NCBI RefSeq assembly: GCF_033115175.1
Contig: NC_084837.1
Location: 6,276,266-6,340,265 of the forward strand
Origin: Lepus europaeus
Taxonomy: Eukaryota > Chordata > Mammalia > Lagomorpha > Leporidae
Length of the DNA stretch: 64,000 bases
Reading direction: 5' to 3'
The notes under the pieces were generated by a model, which saw nothing but the letters and a program-made list of their open reading frames with translations, did no database searches and had not been told where the DNA came from. Made by a program: the position numbers and the translations under genes. Positions 1 to 11,929 of the stretch are shown here, one piece after another (positions within the stretch are counted from its first letter, which is position 1; each line of letters begins with the position of its first letter).

Positions 1-868
1 GTTCCTACTTGATGTCATTAGGGTTATTTAGTGCCTGGATCCTGCTCAATTCCCGCTGGAGCCACACTGAAGAGGTGGGAATGTGCAGTGCAGTCACCGC
101 AGGCCTAGTGCTCAGAGCTTCGCTGCCTCTTTCCACGGGGCCGGAGAAAACAAAAGCTCGCACTTAGCTCCTCAACTCATTCCTACCGAGCAATGACAGA
201 AACGCACGCCGAACCCTGAGGCTGCACCTCCGTCAATAAGACAGTGGACTCAGCCTGCAGTCAAACGCAAGGGGCTCGTCCATCTCGTGCAGAACGCAGC
301 CGAACGCCAGGGCCCTCCTGTCCTGCTTCCTCCTGGTGGCAGATTCTGAAGGAGCCCAGTCTGACGGGATAGCTACTAATTGCCACCACATGCGGTCATG
401 GGCCAAGCAGTGCCACAGCTTCAGATGTCTGAAAGCAATCGAGAACTTCCTATCATTGTGTGAAATTGAAGTGTCTCAGGTTTTAAAAGTCAAATGAACA
501 CTGGCCAGATCCAGCCTGGACCAACTCTCTCAGGCGCCTCGGTGGTACCCAAGGGGCAAATCCATCTGGACCCGGAGAGGTGATGGCACAGCAGGGCCAA
601 AGTTCACCAACAATGGTTTCCAGATTCCCAATGTGCATTGGTTCTGCTATTTCATAGACACTTTATGGAAATCTATTATCTGCTAGGAGTCATGGGATGA
701 CCATTGGAAACCCCCTACAAAAAGGAAGAATACCCATCATCTTCCCTCAAGAAGCTAAGAGTCTAACACCACACATACAACATGTGAACGATTCCGGGTA
801 TAAACAGGGAAGGAGAAACACAATGAGATCTTGAACTTCAATCTGTCACATTTGCTGCTAGCTAAGAG
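1..868. other. Gene-free flank
   Basis: Single-copy-looking DNA of mixed composition. I see no exon, RNA gene or recognised repeat. Confidence 0.6.
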
Positions 869-1370
869 TCTCCTTTGTTCCCCTGCAAGGCGGTTGGTTC
901 CTCCCTGTGCTCTGCTGTGATGCCCCATTCTAATTTAAGAATCAGTCCTGGCCGGCGCCGTGGCTCAATAGGCTAATCCTCCACCTGTGGCGCCGGCACA
1001 CTGGGTTCTAGTCCCGGTCAGGGCACCGGATTCTGTCCCGGTTGCTCCTCTTCCAGGCCAGCTCTCTGCTATGGCCTGGGAATGCAGTGGAGGATGGCCC
1101 AGGTCCTTGGGCCCTGCACCCACATGGGAGACCAGGAGAAGTACCTGGCTCCTGGCTTCGGATCAGCGAGATGTGCCGGCTGCAGCGGCCATTGGGGGGT
1201 GAACCAACGGAAAAGGAAGACCTTTCTCTCTGTCTCTCTCTCTCACTGTCCATTCTGTCTGTCAAAAAAAAAAAAGAAAAAAAATCAGTCCTGTGAACAG
1301 AGTCCACATAGGATACATTCCCAGTAAAATCCCCAGCAGCAACTGGAGGGAAAATTACAATCACACCTTG
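869..1370 (+). repeat. Diverged repeat unit, copy A, interrupted by a CSINE
   Basis: This is the partner of the unit at 3686-3830. The homologous halves lie on either side of the SINE at 950-1282. It may be an old dispersed element or a small local duplication. Confidence 0.5.
950..1282 (+). mobile_element. CSINE (rabbit C-repeat), full length
   Basis: It begins GGCCGGCGCCGTGGCTCA, has the tRNA-like head, the GGTGAACCAACGG segment, a CT-rich tract and a poly(A) tail. The target-site duplication AATCAGTCCT lies at 940-949 and 1283-1292. This diagnostic lagomorph family fixes the order of the host. Confidence 0.92.
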
Positions 1371-1616
1371 ATTAAGTTTTCCTTTATCAAATCAATGTTA
1401 CAGATTTCCTAATTAGGTGCTGGCCCTTATATGATTTAAATCCAGCTCTTAATCTTACCTATCCTGTGCTGCTGTAGTTTTTAATGGGAGCTGACTAGTG
1501 AATGCTCTGTGCTTTAATCTCTCTAGAAAATCACCTTAATAGTTTATTAATCTTTTTTTTTTTCACTTTTTAAATGTATCTGATGATGGCCCTGTAGGGA
1601 GAAGCCATTTTTAAAA

Positions 1617-1901
1617 TTATTTGTTAATTCATTTTATTTGAAAGACAGAGACAGAGATCTCTCATCTACTGGTTCACTCCCCACGTGCGAAGAACAGTCA
1701 GGGCTGGCCAGGAGCTGGGAACACGATCCAGGTCTTCCTTGCGGGTGTCAAAAACTCAACCCAGTCTATCACCACTGCTTCCCAGGGTCTGTGTTAGCAA
1801 CAAGCTGGAATCAGGAGTGGCTGCAGGGCGTGAACACAGATGCTCCAACATGGGATGCAGGCATCCCAGTTGGCATCTTAACCACTACACCAAACACCCA
1901 C
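1617..1901 (-). mobile_element. Older CSINE copy, reverse orientation
   Basis: Read on the minus strand it shows the head GGTGTAGTGGTTAAGATGCC, the body with TGGGA segments, and the terminal CT-rich tract followed by CAAATAAAATG. It is diverged and lacks clear duplications. Confidence 0.75.
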
Positions 1902-2725
1902 CACGTTAGCTTTTTTTTGGGAAAAAGATGAAATAGAAGCCCCAAGATGCAAATGAAGGCATCTGGGTCCATGCAATAGATGTTGTGGCTTAGTACTTGA
2001 AAAATTATATACCAAATTCCATTGCAGAAGAAAGATCAAATCTAAGATTCTTTCTTTTAAACTTTGTTATCATTTCTCATACCCTTCCTGGAAGGGCCTT
2101 AAAAGTACTTCCACGGAAATGGACCCCTTCTCTCCTCCTTTCAAATAGACTGTTGCCTTCCATTACCTTTTCCAGTGGCACTGCCCAGAGCTAAAGGTTT
2201 AAAACATCACCACTATGGGCAGGAAATAGAAATAGCCAAAGTAGGTGGTGCCCTGTGCTAAGAACTGGGCATTGAACAGATTTAAACACCACATCTGATA
2301 CATTCTGTACCTGAATAACAGGCAATTATACTAGACCTCATTTCCTTCTCTGAATAAAATTACCAGGCAAACCTCAGTCCCCCTGCCCTTCCTCTCCTTT
2401 TCGGCCCATCCCCATGGAAACCTCGTCCATTTCTTCCTCCTGAGCTTTAAATCATAGGTAACGGGCTGTACCTGCTCAGGGCACCTGATGCAGCTGAACA
2501 TCTCCGTGGCTGGCAGTTTGAAAAGGTCACTGACTTTCCCTGTTAGAGGCTGAGTCTTCTCCAGAGGAGAAAAGCAGAGATAGAGTGACTGGCTCAGGGT
2601 CACACGGTTGGTCCCCACGATTTGTTTCCTAGCATTCTCTTCACTCCTTTCTCAGCCATTGTTATAAATAACGGATCTCAAACTAGGATTTTACTGAAGT
2701 CTCACATTAAATGCTAGTTCATTAT

Positions 2726-3012
2726 AGGCTGACTATCCCTAATTCAAAATTTTAAAACCCAAAATTCATCCAAATCCAAAACATGTGGCCAAAGGGTAAA
2801 TTTCCACACTTTACCTCATGTGACAGGTCACAAACAGCAGGTGTGCTGAATTATACTGATGCATAAGGTATGCATGAAACAAATAAATGAATAAATTATC
2901 TCATATTTAGACTTGGGTCCCCTCTACAAGAAACCTCTGTGTATGTTTTCATGTAGTCCAAGATCCAAATCCCCTCTGTTCCTAAGCATTTAATGTAAGG
3001 GACACTCAACTG
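2726..3012. mobile_element. Tigger-like nonautonomous DNA transposon remnant
   Basis: The ends are inverted: left CTGACTATCCCTAATTC and right AGGGACACTCAACTG. Internal text such as CATATTTAGACTTGGGTCCC resembles a pogo/Tigger-derived short element. Flanking TA fits that superfamily's target preference. The exact subfamily is not assigned. Confidence 0.55.
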
Positions 3013-3363
3013 GAGGGAAGTTTTGGCAAGTACCACGCCTGTCTCCAGAATCTGCACACGGAACATGAAACACTCTAATCCTGGTCACTGCTGAAGACCT
3101 CTTCAGTGCGTGACACAGCGACCGCTCACTCACTGAACACTGCAGGAAGTGCAAAACTGAGAGGGACTCTCTCCCAACTCCTGGTTTTACTGAGGAGAAA
3201 ACAAACCCAGAGGCCTCGCAGCTACCGTTGTGTTGCGGGTAGGTCTAGAGTCCGTGACACTCACAGCTGAGCCGAGGTATTTGCATTTCAGTTCACCCTT
3301 CTCCTTCAGGATGCAACCGAGCACTGGGTCTGACAGATGACATTTATCACAGGTGTCCTCTGG

Positions 3364-3690
3364 GGATGGGCATGTGGCTTACTGGTCAAGACGCTGGTTA
3401 GGATGCTGGCATGCTGCATCAGAGTACCTGCGTTGGATGCCCAGCTCTGCTCCTGACTCCAGCTTCCTGCTAATGTAGGCCTAGAAGGCAGCAGCGATGA
3501 CTCAAGAAACTGGGTCCTTGCTACCCATGTGGGAGACCTAGACTGAGCTTCTAGCTTCTGCCCCATCAGGGGGCCACTGAGGACAAACAGGGAGTAAACC
3601 AGCAGATAAGAGCTCAATCTGTCTATCAACCTATCATCTATCCATCTGTATTTCTCTTTCTGCCCTTCAAATAAACAAATAAACATTTGT
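3364..3690 (+). mobile_element. Older CSINE copy
   Basis: Head GGGCATGTGGCTTACTGGTC, a GGGAGACC segment, and a tail CCCTTCAAATAAACAAATAAAC. It is inserted within or next to the repeat unit described at 3686-3830. Confidence 0.75.
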
Positions 3691-3830
3691 TTTATCCTTC
3701 AGGTAGTTTAGTTCGTCACTATGCTCTGCTGTGAAGCCCCATTTCAAGTTGAGAACTAGTCCTTTCAATACCAAAGTCGACATGGGATATATCCCCATTA
3801 AAACAGCCAACAACAATCAGACAATGAACC
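3686..3830 (+). repeat. Diverged repeat unit, copy B
   Basis: CTCTGCTGTGAAGCCCCATT and GATATATCCCCATTAAAACA here correspond to CTCTGCTGTGATGCCCCATT and GGATACATTCCCAGTAAAAT in copy A (869-949 plus 1293-1370). Copy A is split by the CSINE at 950. The family is unidentified. Confidence 0.5.
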
Positions 3831-4759
3831 CTGGGACCCACAGCATAGTCCCCATGCAACAGAGCGGTAGTGGCTGATAGGGATACATCCCAATAGCCAC
3901 ACCCACACCTCTGATTTGTTCAAAGCAAATCCAGAGCACCGATGTCATGAACTGATGTCCATACAGATACTAGGATTAGTACTGTACTATCATCCTGTTA
4001 ACAAGATGCCTAGGCTCACCCCAGATATATTTAAAATACTAACTACTGCTTATATTTATATTTTTTTCAATGACTTTGTAAGTCAATAGTGCTCAATAAT
4101 CTTAGCTGAAACTCTAAGTAGGAACTGGACCCATTAAAAAAGAAGCAAGTTAAATTTTTCTATTTGTTTTAAATGTGGTCTTCCAGGAAGCTGCCTCTGG
4201 ATATAACTTCAGAAAATTAACACAATAAGTAAAGCATTATAGAACAGCTATTAAATGATTACACTAATAAAAACCAAATGGGGGCTTTAATTCTGCCCCT
4301 CTGGGAAAGCAGGACAGATAAAATAAACAACAGAAAAAAATATGGAGTAAAGCATAATTGATTTTAAACAATAATAATACTGATACCTCCCACCATGCTA
4401 AAAAAAAAAAAAATAGCGATCTCGATCTTCCTTTGGGGAATGATAGAAGAAAGGCCCTATTCTGCCTCACTAAGACTGAAGTTTGATACTAACAAGGGTG
4501 CCTTCGATGCTAGCAATTTAGAACATTTAAGTGGTGCTGACGGAGTTTCTTAAATGCCAGGAGCTTAGCTACAATGATTAAATTGTCTGTACCAGCAAAG
4601 TACGGACCCGCCAGTCTTCCTCAGAGAAGCCTGGATCCAAGCATTCACAACTCAAGTTCCAGCAGGGCGGGACAGGAAGTGGGGTCCAAGGGAACTCAGT
4701 AATAATCTTGGTAAGGGTCATATCAGACAGAAAGAAAGACACTAAGAATCTCCACAACC

Positions 4760-5060
4760 GGGGCAGCGCCGTGGATCACTTGGTTAATCCTCCTCCTGTG
4801 GCGCCGGCATCCCATATGGGCACCGGGTTCTAGTCCTGGCTGCTCCTCTTCCAGTCCAGCTCTCTGCTGTGGCCTGGGAGGGCAGTGGAGGACGGCCCAG
4901 GTGCTTGGGCCCCTGCACACACATGAGAGACCAGGAAGAGGCACCTGGCTCCTGGCTTCGAAGCAGCCATTTGGGGGGTGAACCAACGGAAGGAAGACCT
5001 TTCTCTCTGTCTCTCTCTCTCTCACTGTTTATAACTCTACCTGTCAAATTAAAATAAAAA
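4760..5060 (+). mobile_element. CSINE with 16-bp target-site duplication
   Basis: The element starts GGGGCAGCGCCGTGG and ends with a CT-rich run and CAAATTAAAATAAAA. Perfect duplication AAGAATCTCCACAACC flanks it at 4744-4759 and 5061-5076, marking a fairly recent retroposition. Confidence 0.92.
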
Positions 5061-5264
5061 AAGAATCTCCACAACCTTGACCAGTGTCTTGGGGCAGTTC
5101 AATTGCACCCTACAAACAACACTGCCTATTGATTCAATCGCAAACTTCTTGAGATTCTGTTGATGTCAGCTCCATGTAGAACTTCACAGTAGAGAAGGGT
5201 TTTCTCTCCATTTCTATACCTCAAGCACAGCCTGTGCACCTGCCTTCAGACACAACAGTCTCAC

Positions 5265-5440
5265 TCAGCAAGTGCCTGCTAGATGCCAAGTGTCAAACTA
5301 CATACTTTGCAGAGTTCAGCTCTGATTCTCACATTATCCTCACAAGGCAAACCCCCTCAGGGTAGAGGTAATGTGGGCTCAGGGTGATACAGAGACAGGC
5401 TCAAGGCCTCACAGTTACTAGACCTGGCTCACTGTAAAGG
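5265..5440 (-). mobile_element. MIR remnant
   Basis: The plus strand reads AGTGCCTGCTAGATGCCAAG, then ATTATCCTCACAAGG and CAAGGCCTCACAGTTACTAG, the reverse of MIR core motifs. Strongly diverged. Confidence 0.55.
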
Positions 5441-6606
5441 CACTCACAATTCTAGTAACTGATTTAACCCCACCACCACTGCTAACTGTTGCTGTTATTT
5501 CCCCCCCTCGGTCTATTTTCACAAATTGTTCTAGCTGGTTCAATCCATGGAACCAATCCTTTTTGCACGGCATTTGCAAAATCTCAGTTATTTTTACTTC
5601 TCACTGGCAAAAAGTCAGCAAATTCAAATGAAATGATAATTTCTATGTGAGAAAATAGTTTAGCATTTTCTTAAAATGTAAAAAAAAAAAAAAGATCTTA
5701 TGCAAGACACTAACTTTTAGTTAACAGAAAATAGCCTGATGGTTTCATATGATTTACTAAGTAAAACAAGATTGGTTCCAATTTTTAATGTGTTGGTCTT
5801 AGAATTAGAGGAGAGCTTTCTTGTGAACTGTGGGTGTTCAGACTTGAAGGAAGCATCAACAGGTACCAAGGGGGATGTCAGTTTAGAGATAGAACACTCT
5901 TGAGGGTAAAAAGGGTCAGCCTTGTGCAATCCCAGGCAGAGCAGGCTGGGAAGACACACAACAAAACCATCAAACAAAAGGTTCAGGATAGAAGATTGAA
6001 AGTTAAATATGTCTAAAAACCAAAACTGGTCAACACTTTACTGAAATATTGGAGACATTCTTAATGAAGAGTATTTTAAGTGCTTTCTAAAAATCTAGCA
6101 TTTTGCAATAAGACAGGAAAAATAAGGAAATTCGATAATTTGGGAAGGAGACAGAATGATTATTGTTTATGTGATAATGTTATCTACCTAGATGACTCAA
6201 AAGAACCAAATTGGAAAGTTATTTGACTGAGAAATCAGTAAAGTGGCAAACACCAAATGAAAAATCCATAAATAAATAATTCTGCTCAGAAAGCAGTCAT
6301 AAAATAGAGATGGAAACTGCAGACACAATGGCATTCAATAACACTGAATCTGTATTGAGAAGCTACACAAAGAAACTACAACTTCACAGAAGTTCATATG
6401 AAAAGATATGTGAGAAGGCATGTTTTATTTCTACATGGAAAAAACAGTGGTAAAGACCTCAGATTCCCACCCATCAATATAGAAAGTGTATTTTCAAACA
6501 TTTTGAACCTGATGAGTACTTATAGAAAAACAAATAGGGAAGTGTCACCAACAAGTCTAATTTAATGAAGAAGAATTTGTATTACTGGATATGAAAATCT
6601 ATTCTT

Positions 6607-6945
6607 GGGACCTGTGTTGTAGAACAGTGTTAAGTCACTGCCTGCAACCCAGCATCCTATATGAGCACCAGTTTGAGTCCCAAATGCTCCATTTCTGATC
6701 TAAGTCTTTCCTATGCATCTGGGAAAGCAGCAGGAGATGGCCCAAGAGCCTGGGCCTCTGTCACCCACTTGGGAGACCTGGATGGAGTTCCAGGCTCTTG
6801 GCTTCAGCCTAGCCCAGCTCTGGCCATTGTGTCCATTTGGCAAATAAACCAGCAGATGGAAGATCTCTCTCTTTGTCTCTCCCTCTTTCTGTATCTCTGC
6901 TTTCAGATAAACAAATAAACCTTTAAAAGTAAAAAAAATATATAT
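6607..6945 (+). mobile_element. Older CSINE nested in L1
   Basis: Diverged head (TGTTGTAGAACAGTGTTAAG), conserved GGGAGACCTGGATGGAG body, then CTCTCTCTTTGTCTCT and AGATAAACAAATAAACC. It splits the L1 remnant. Confidence 0.75.
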
Positions 6946-7387
6946 GTTACAATAACAAAACATGAAGATTTCAGCAAAGGTAATGAAACACAAAGATGAT
7001 GAAATAAAATGTAAAAACACAGAAACAGACCCAATTACATATAATGTTTAGATTCTCAGTGAGGAAAACAGGTTTTATTAAATGGATTCTGATCATGTAG
7101 ACCAAAAAATTTCCAGATAAATGAGAGATTTAACTGTTTTCAAAAATAAAAAGAGCCACGAAAGCATTAGTAGAAAATGTAGGTTAATATTGATCTCACT
7201 CTGGAATGTACAAGGACTTTCTAAATGTAAAAATAGAGGAAGACAGAATAAAGGAAAATATTTGTTACTATAAATTCATAAATATATACATTAAAAATCT
7301 ATTAACATTAAAAACCAAAACATTGAGAAAATACTTGTGACATGTGATCGTGAAGGAGTTAATAAATTATATGTAAAGAACGTTTGG

Positions 7388-7675
7388 GTCAGGCATTTGG
7401 TGTAGCAATTAAGATGCACCTGGGACAGCGGCATTCTATGCTGGAGTGCCTGCTGTGCAATCCTGACTCTGCTCCTGACTCCTCCCTGCTAACACAGACC
7501 TCGGAGAGGGAATGATGGTTCAGGCAGTTGAGTCCTTGGGAGGTCCAGAATGACCTATGGGCTCCTGGCTTTGACCTGATCTAACCTTGGCTCTTAAAGG
7601 CATTTGGGAAGAGAACCAGAGGATAAGAAATTTCTCTCTCTGTCTCTCTCTCTCTTTCAAATAAATTGAATAAGC
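7388..7675 (+). mobile_element. Older CSINE nested in L1
   Basis: Head CAGGCATTTGGTGTAGCAATTAAG, body with CTGCTCCTGACTCC, CT tract and TTTCAAATAAATTG tail; second insertion in the same L1. Confidence 0.75.
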
Positions 7676-8009
7676 AATTTTTACAAAGAAAATAGAAAAT
7701 AGAAAATCAACAAACACTTCCATAGAATCACAAGGCAAAAGTTAAATAAAAATAAAGACCGGCAGGCAAATCACAGAAACATAAAACAAGACAAATAGTC
7801 AAGAAATAAGAAGACAGCATCACACATAATCAAAAGCATACAACTCACAAAATAGGCCAGGTTTCTTATCTTAATGTGAGAAGAGTTCATGAAAGTTCCC
7901 GAAATCTTCACTGCCATTCACCGTGAACAGGAACATAAATTGCACAAACACTTTGGAGGGCAACTCTGCAACATGTAAGCCAAGAGAAATTTCTTTAAAA
8001 TTATTTGGC

Positions 8010-8352
8010 TGGTGTGGGCACTTGGCCTAGGGCTGAAGATGCCAGGTGGAACATCCCCATTTCATATCAGAGAGCCTGGGTTCAAGTCCAGATCTGCTCT
8101 TGATTCCAGCTTCTTGCTAAGCACATCCCGGGAGGCAGCAGATGGTTTCTCATGTAGCTTAGTCTCTGTCACCCACAGCAGAGCCCCAGATTGAGTCCAG
8201 CCTCTGCCATTGCAGGTGCGTGGGGAGTTACCAATAGATGACAGCTAGCCGGCTCTTACACTTTCTCTCTCTCTCTCTCTCTGTCTCTCTGTCTCTCTGT
8301 CTCTCTGTTTCTCTCTTCTTGCAAGTAAATAAATAAGTAAATAAATTTATGT
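8010..8352 (+). mobile_element. Older CSINE nested in L1, long CT tract
   Basis: Head GGTGTGGGCACTTGGCCTAG, diverged body, then a long TCTC/TGTC repeat (8262-8318) and AAGTAAATAAATAAG tail; third insertion in the same L1. Confidence 0.7.
8262..8318. repeat. (CT)n/(CTGT)n microsatellite
   Basis: Pyrimidine repeat inside the SINE tail, of TCTC units interrupted by TG. Confidence 0.85.
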
Positions 8353-8584
8353 TTTGAATATTTTGATCCAAGATTTTCACTTAATTTATCTGAAAGAAAT
8401 GGAGATCTAAGATTTTATAAAGGCAAAAATTTACACATGACATCAATTTGTGACAGGAGGTTAAATTAATTCCAGTACATACAAATAAGGGGAAATATGA
8501 TGCAGGCATAAAAAATCATGTTTTGGAACAGTTTTACCACCATTTATTACAACTTGTCAAAGGGGAAAAGTAGCTTCCAAAACA

Positions 8585-10617
8585 GCCCCCACGGTCTCTA
8601 CATTTTTTAAAATACACAAAGATGTGTGTGAAGAGTAGAGGGGAAGAGGGGAGACTGTGTTTCGAAGTGCTGACAAGGATTAAACGTCAGTGATGGGATC
8701 AGAGGTCATCGTTATTCACTTCTTTATGCTTTTCCATCATTTCCAAGTATTCTATCCTGGCCACCAAGAGAACAATGCTTTCCTGTGTCTTTTACCTCCT
8801 AGTTTGCTGGAGCTGCACAGGGAGGGTGCCTTGCCTGGAGAGGACTCTGCAGGGGCAGGACCCAGAGCGGGGGCCACCAGGACGATCCCTAAACTTGTGA
8901 GTGTACGCCTTCACGGTATTCTCACTTTCTGCCTTCTCTTTTATCTGTTCTCGGAAAGTTCACAGCTTCCAACACCATTTTATTTGCTCCTCCTGCGAGT
9001 GACAGACCGGCGTGTCCCAAGAACCCTTAATGTATTTTGTGTCAGGGGCCTGTGGGTCAGTAAGGTTATTAATAAACACAGCCTCTTGTTCTAATTTCGG
9101 TGCCTCCTCTCCTTCGTGTCTCTCCTCCTGCCCTGCTTTTCCTTTCGCTTCTCTTTCTGTCTGACCCTCTTCCCCTTCTCCCTGCTCTAAAGGATCGGCC
9201 TTCATTTCAGCTCAACGCCTGGCACATTTCCCATAACGCTTTTCGGATGTCGTTGTGGTCCTGTAAAGTTTTCATGGGGAATGTAATCTTTGAGGAAATG
9301 CCTGGTGTCCCAAATCGATTCGATGCAGGCTGATGCGATGCTATGATCTGCCAGGCGCGGGCAGCCGGGGGAATGAGTAGCATTGAGGCAAATGTGGAAG
9401 AACAAGGGGAGCACCTTGTTTGTGAAAAGAATTTCTGGTAGACAAGATTCCTTGGCCACAGAGCCAGCCCGGACTTTGGAGGCCAGCGTGATCAGCCCTA
9501 CAGGAAAACAAGCAAGGCTGGAAGACAGAAGGCAGATTTGAATTGTGTTACTTGTCGATTACGTCTGATGACAGAAAGAATTTGAATACGTTTATACTCT
9601 GATACACGGAGAAGAGTGATATGGAACCTGTTTTATTTGAATATATCAGTTTGATTTCCCATTGAGAGCTCAGTGTAACATCTAAACTTATGTTTCGAGT
9701 AAGCCTTGTTTTACTTTTGATTTTACTACACAAATGGAAATGCCTATGTTGCCATTACCACTAGCAAATTCTCTCACACACTCACTCTTCAAAGCCATGG
9801 CTTTGTACAAATTCTGTAGAACTTTGTTTTAACTTGGACCATTTTCTACCTGAACTTCAAGCCAGAGAAGATCAGTTTATGGGAAAAAAAAAAAAAAAAA
9901 GCTATCAGCACACTTAAAAAAACTGCTTGTGCTCCTTCCGAATGTATTAATTTCAGTCATTACTTTCGTCTAAAAAATGCAATTTTGCATTTCCTATTTG
10001 AGCTCTTGGGGAGTTGTATGTGCCAATGGGAGTTAACAATGATAAAGAAACATTTTTATGTGGGAAAATACGTAAAAAGAAATGCGTCGTTCTGTGTTGA
10101 ATTATTCATGCTTCTCAAATTAACCTATTGCACTTTTTCATATTCAGGAACACATTATTTTTTAAATGTGACCTAGACTACCTTTTTTAGAATGAGTAGA
10201 AGCCTTTTAGGGTGATGTAATTTTTAACACATAATTAATTCAACTCCAAATGAGAGTCCTCATATTATGAACTGAGGAAACAACAACAAATCTAAACTTA
10301 TTATGAAGAAAGACAGTTTTCCATATCTTAGCTCATTATCATGAAACACATTAGTTTTATAGCACCATATACCAAAAAATCAAAGGATTAGTATTTGGGG
10401 TGACTATAGTTCACAACAGTTTATGATGTATTTCATTAAGGACTAGATGAGAGAAGTTTGGAGTTTCTCAGCCCAAAGAAATGATAAATGCTGAAGGAAA
10501 TGCTAGCTGCCCTTTGATCCTTGCACACGGTGTACATGTTTGGAACTGGCACACTGTACCCCCTCGACATGTACAGTACACTAGCTGGCAATTTAAAAAG
10601 GAATAAGTGTAGCATTA
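8585..10617. other. Gene-free, mostly unique DNA
   Basis: Short frames only, a CT-rich block (9097-9190) and an A18 run near 9885. No recognised gene. Confidence 0.55.
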
Positions 10618-10630
10618 AACATGTTCTGTT

Positions 10631-10964
10631 GCCGGTGCCATGGCTTAACAGGCTAATCCTCCGCCTTGCGGCGCCAGCACACCGGGTTCTAGTCCTGGTC
10701 AGGGCACCGATCCTGTCCCGGTTGCCCCTCTTCCAGGCCAGCTCTCTGCTGTGGCCAGGGAGTGCAGTGGAGGATGGCCCAAGTGCTTGGGCCCTGCACC
10801 CCATGGGAGACCAGGAGAAGCACCTGGCTCCTGCCATTGGATCAGCGTGGTGCACCGGCCGCAGCGCGCTACCACGGCGGCCATTGGAGGGTGAACCAAC
10901 GGCAAAAGGAAGACCTTTCTCTCTGTCTCTCTCTCACTGTCCACTCTGCCTGTCAAAAAAAAAA
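10631..10964 (+). mobile_element. CSINE, young copy with target-site duplication
   Basis: This copy stays close to the consensus (GCCGGTGCCATGGCTTAACAG start, GGTGAACCAACGG, CT tract, A12 tail). The duplication AACATGTTCTGTT lies at 10618-10630 and 10965-10977. Confidence 0.93.
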
Positions 10965-11329
10965 AACATGTTCTGTTAATGGTGTAGTCATTTTTTATCC
11001 ATGGGGTAAGATTTAATTAAGCTGTTTTTAAAGGCAGTATCTTAATATTCCAGGCTTGCATTAGTGTTTTCTTATTAGGAAGTGGTGGGGAGGAAGACCT
11101 GGAGTCCTACGAAGCACCATTTGCTGCCACAGTGGCGTGCATCCCTTCTTCGGAGCATGCAGGCCGTGCGCCGCACTTGGACGTGTTTCTGGAGCTGTCC
11201 TCAGAGCATCGCTGTGAAGAAGTCCTCGTTAACTTCAGGATGCACAGGATAAACATGGCCAAGACACACAGCTGGTGTGGCACAAAGTGAGGATTCAACT
11301 CCAGGCTCTGCTTGCCAGCCTGCTACTTC

Positions 11330-11345
11330 TGATGTCATGACGTCA
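11330..11345. promoter_or_regulatory. Tandem CRE-like octamers
   Basis: TGATGTCA is directly followed by TGACGTCA, a variant and a perfect CREB/ATF site head to tail. There is no promoter nearby, so function is unknown. Confidence 0.45.
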
Positions 11346-11587
11346 GGGTTCACAGCAGGGTCGGCTGTGACTCTGAGGAGTGAGGAGTAAATTCTGGGGC
11401 TCCCTACAGCCAGGGCTGAGTCAGCAACACCTAATCACGTAGAAGATAGTTTTGGGCTAGTCTGACAGGGCAAAAAGGCCTCCCTAAGAGTCCCATCTGA
11501 GGACTTGCTGGAAAACAGTGTGCAAAGTCCACTGTAGCAGTTATATTATTAACATGACGACACACGTGGGCATTTCAAAAACTCACT

Positions 11588-11922
11588 GAGTGGCGCCGTA
11601 GCATGGTGGGTAAGGCTGCCACTTTCAGTGCCTGCATCCCATATGGGCGCTGGTTTCAGTCCTGGCTGCTCCATTTCCCATCCAGCTCTCTGCTATGGCC
11701 TGGGAAAGCAGTAGAAGATGGCCCAAGTCCTTGGGCCCCTGCACTCACGTAGGAGACCCGCAAGAAGCTCCTGACTCCTGGCTTCGGACAGGCCCAGCTC
11801 CAGACTTTGTGGCCAGTTGGGGAGTGAACCAGAGGATGGAAGACCTCTCTCTCCCTATCTTTCTATCTCTATCTCTCTGCCTCTCTGTAACTCTGCCTTT
11901 CAAATAAATAAATTTTTTTAAA
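11588..11922 (+). mobile_element. Older CSINE copy
   Basis: Head AGTGGCGCCGTAGCATGGTG, body with CAGCTCTCTGCTATGGCCTG, tail CCTTTCAAATAAATAAATT. Confidence 0.8.
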
Positions 11923-11929
11923 AAATCAA

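Larger units (their letters stand above)
6030..8580 (+). mobile_element. Ancient L1 remnant (end of ORF2 to 3' region), broken by three SINEs
   Basis: The segments read as decayed L1: GGAAGGAGACAGAATGATTA followed by GATAATGTTATCTACCTAGA (6145-6195) recalls the reverse-transcriptase region; TTGAGAAAATACTTGTGACA (about 7323) and GGAACATAAATTGCACAAAC followed by TTTGGAGGGCAACTC (about 7930-7965) recall the C-terminal part of ORF2. No open frame survives. Family assignment to an old mammalian L1 (L1M-type) is by memory of its consensus. Confidence 0.65.

Noticed and set aside
950-1282. tRNA gene suggested by the tRNA-like SINE head
   Set aside because: It is the tRNA-derived promoter part of a CSINE, not a functional tRNA.
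3150-3280. Possible MIR fragment (also 2530-2630)
   Set aside because: Only short matches such as GAGGAGAAAACAAACCCAGA; too diverged to call by eye.
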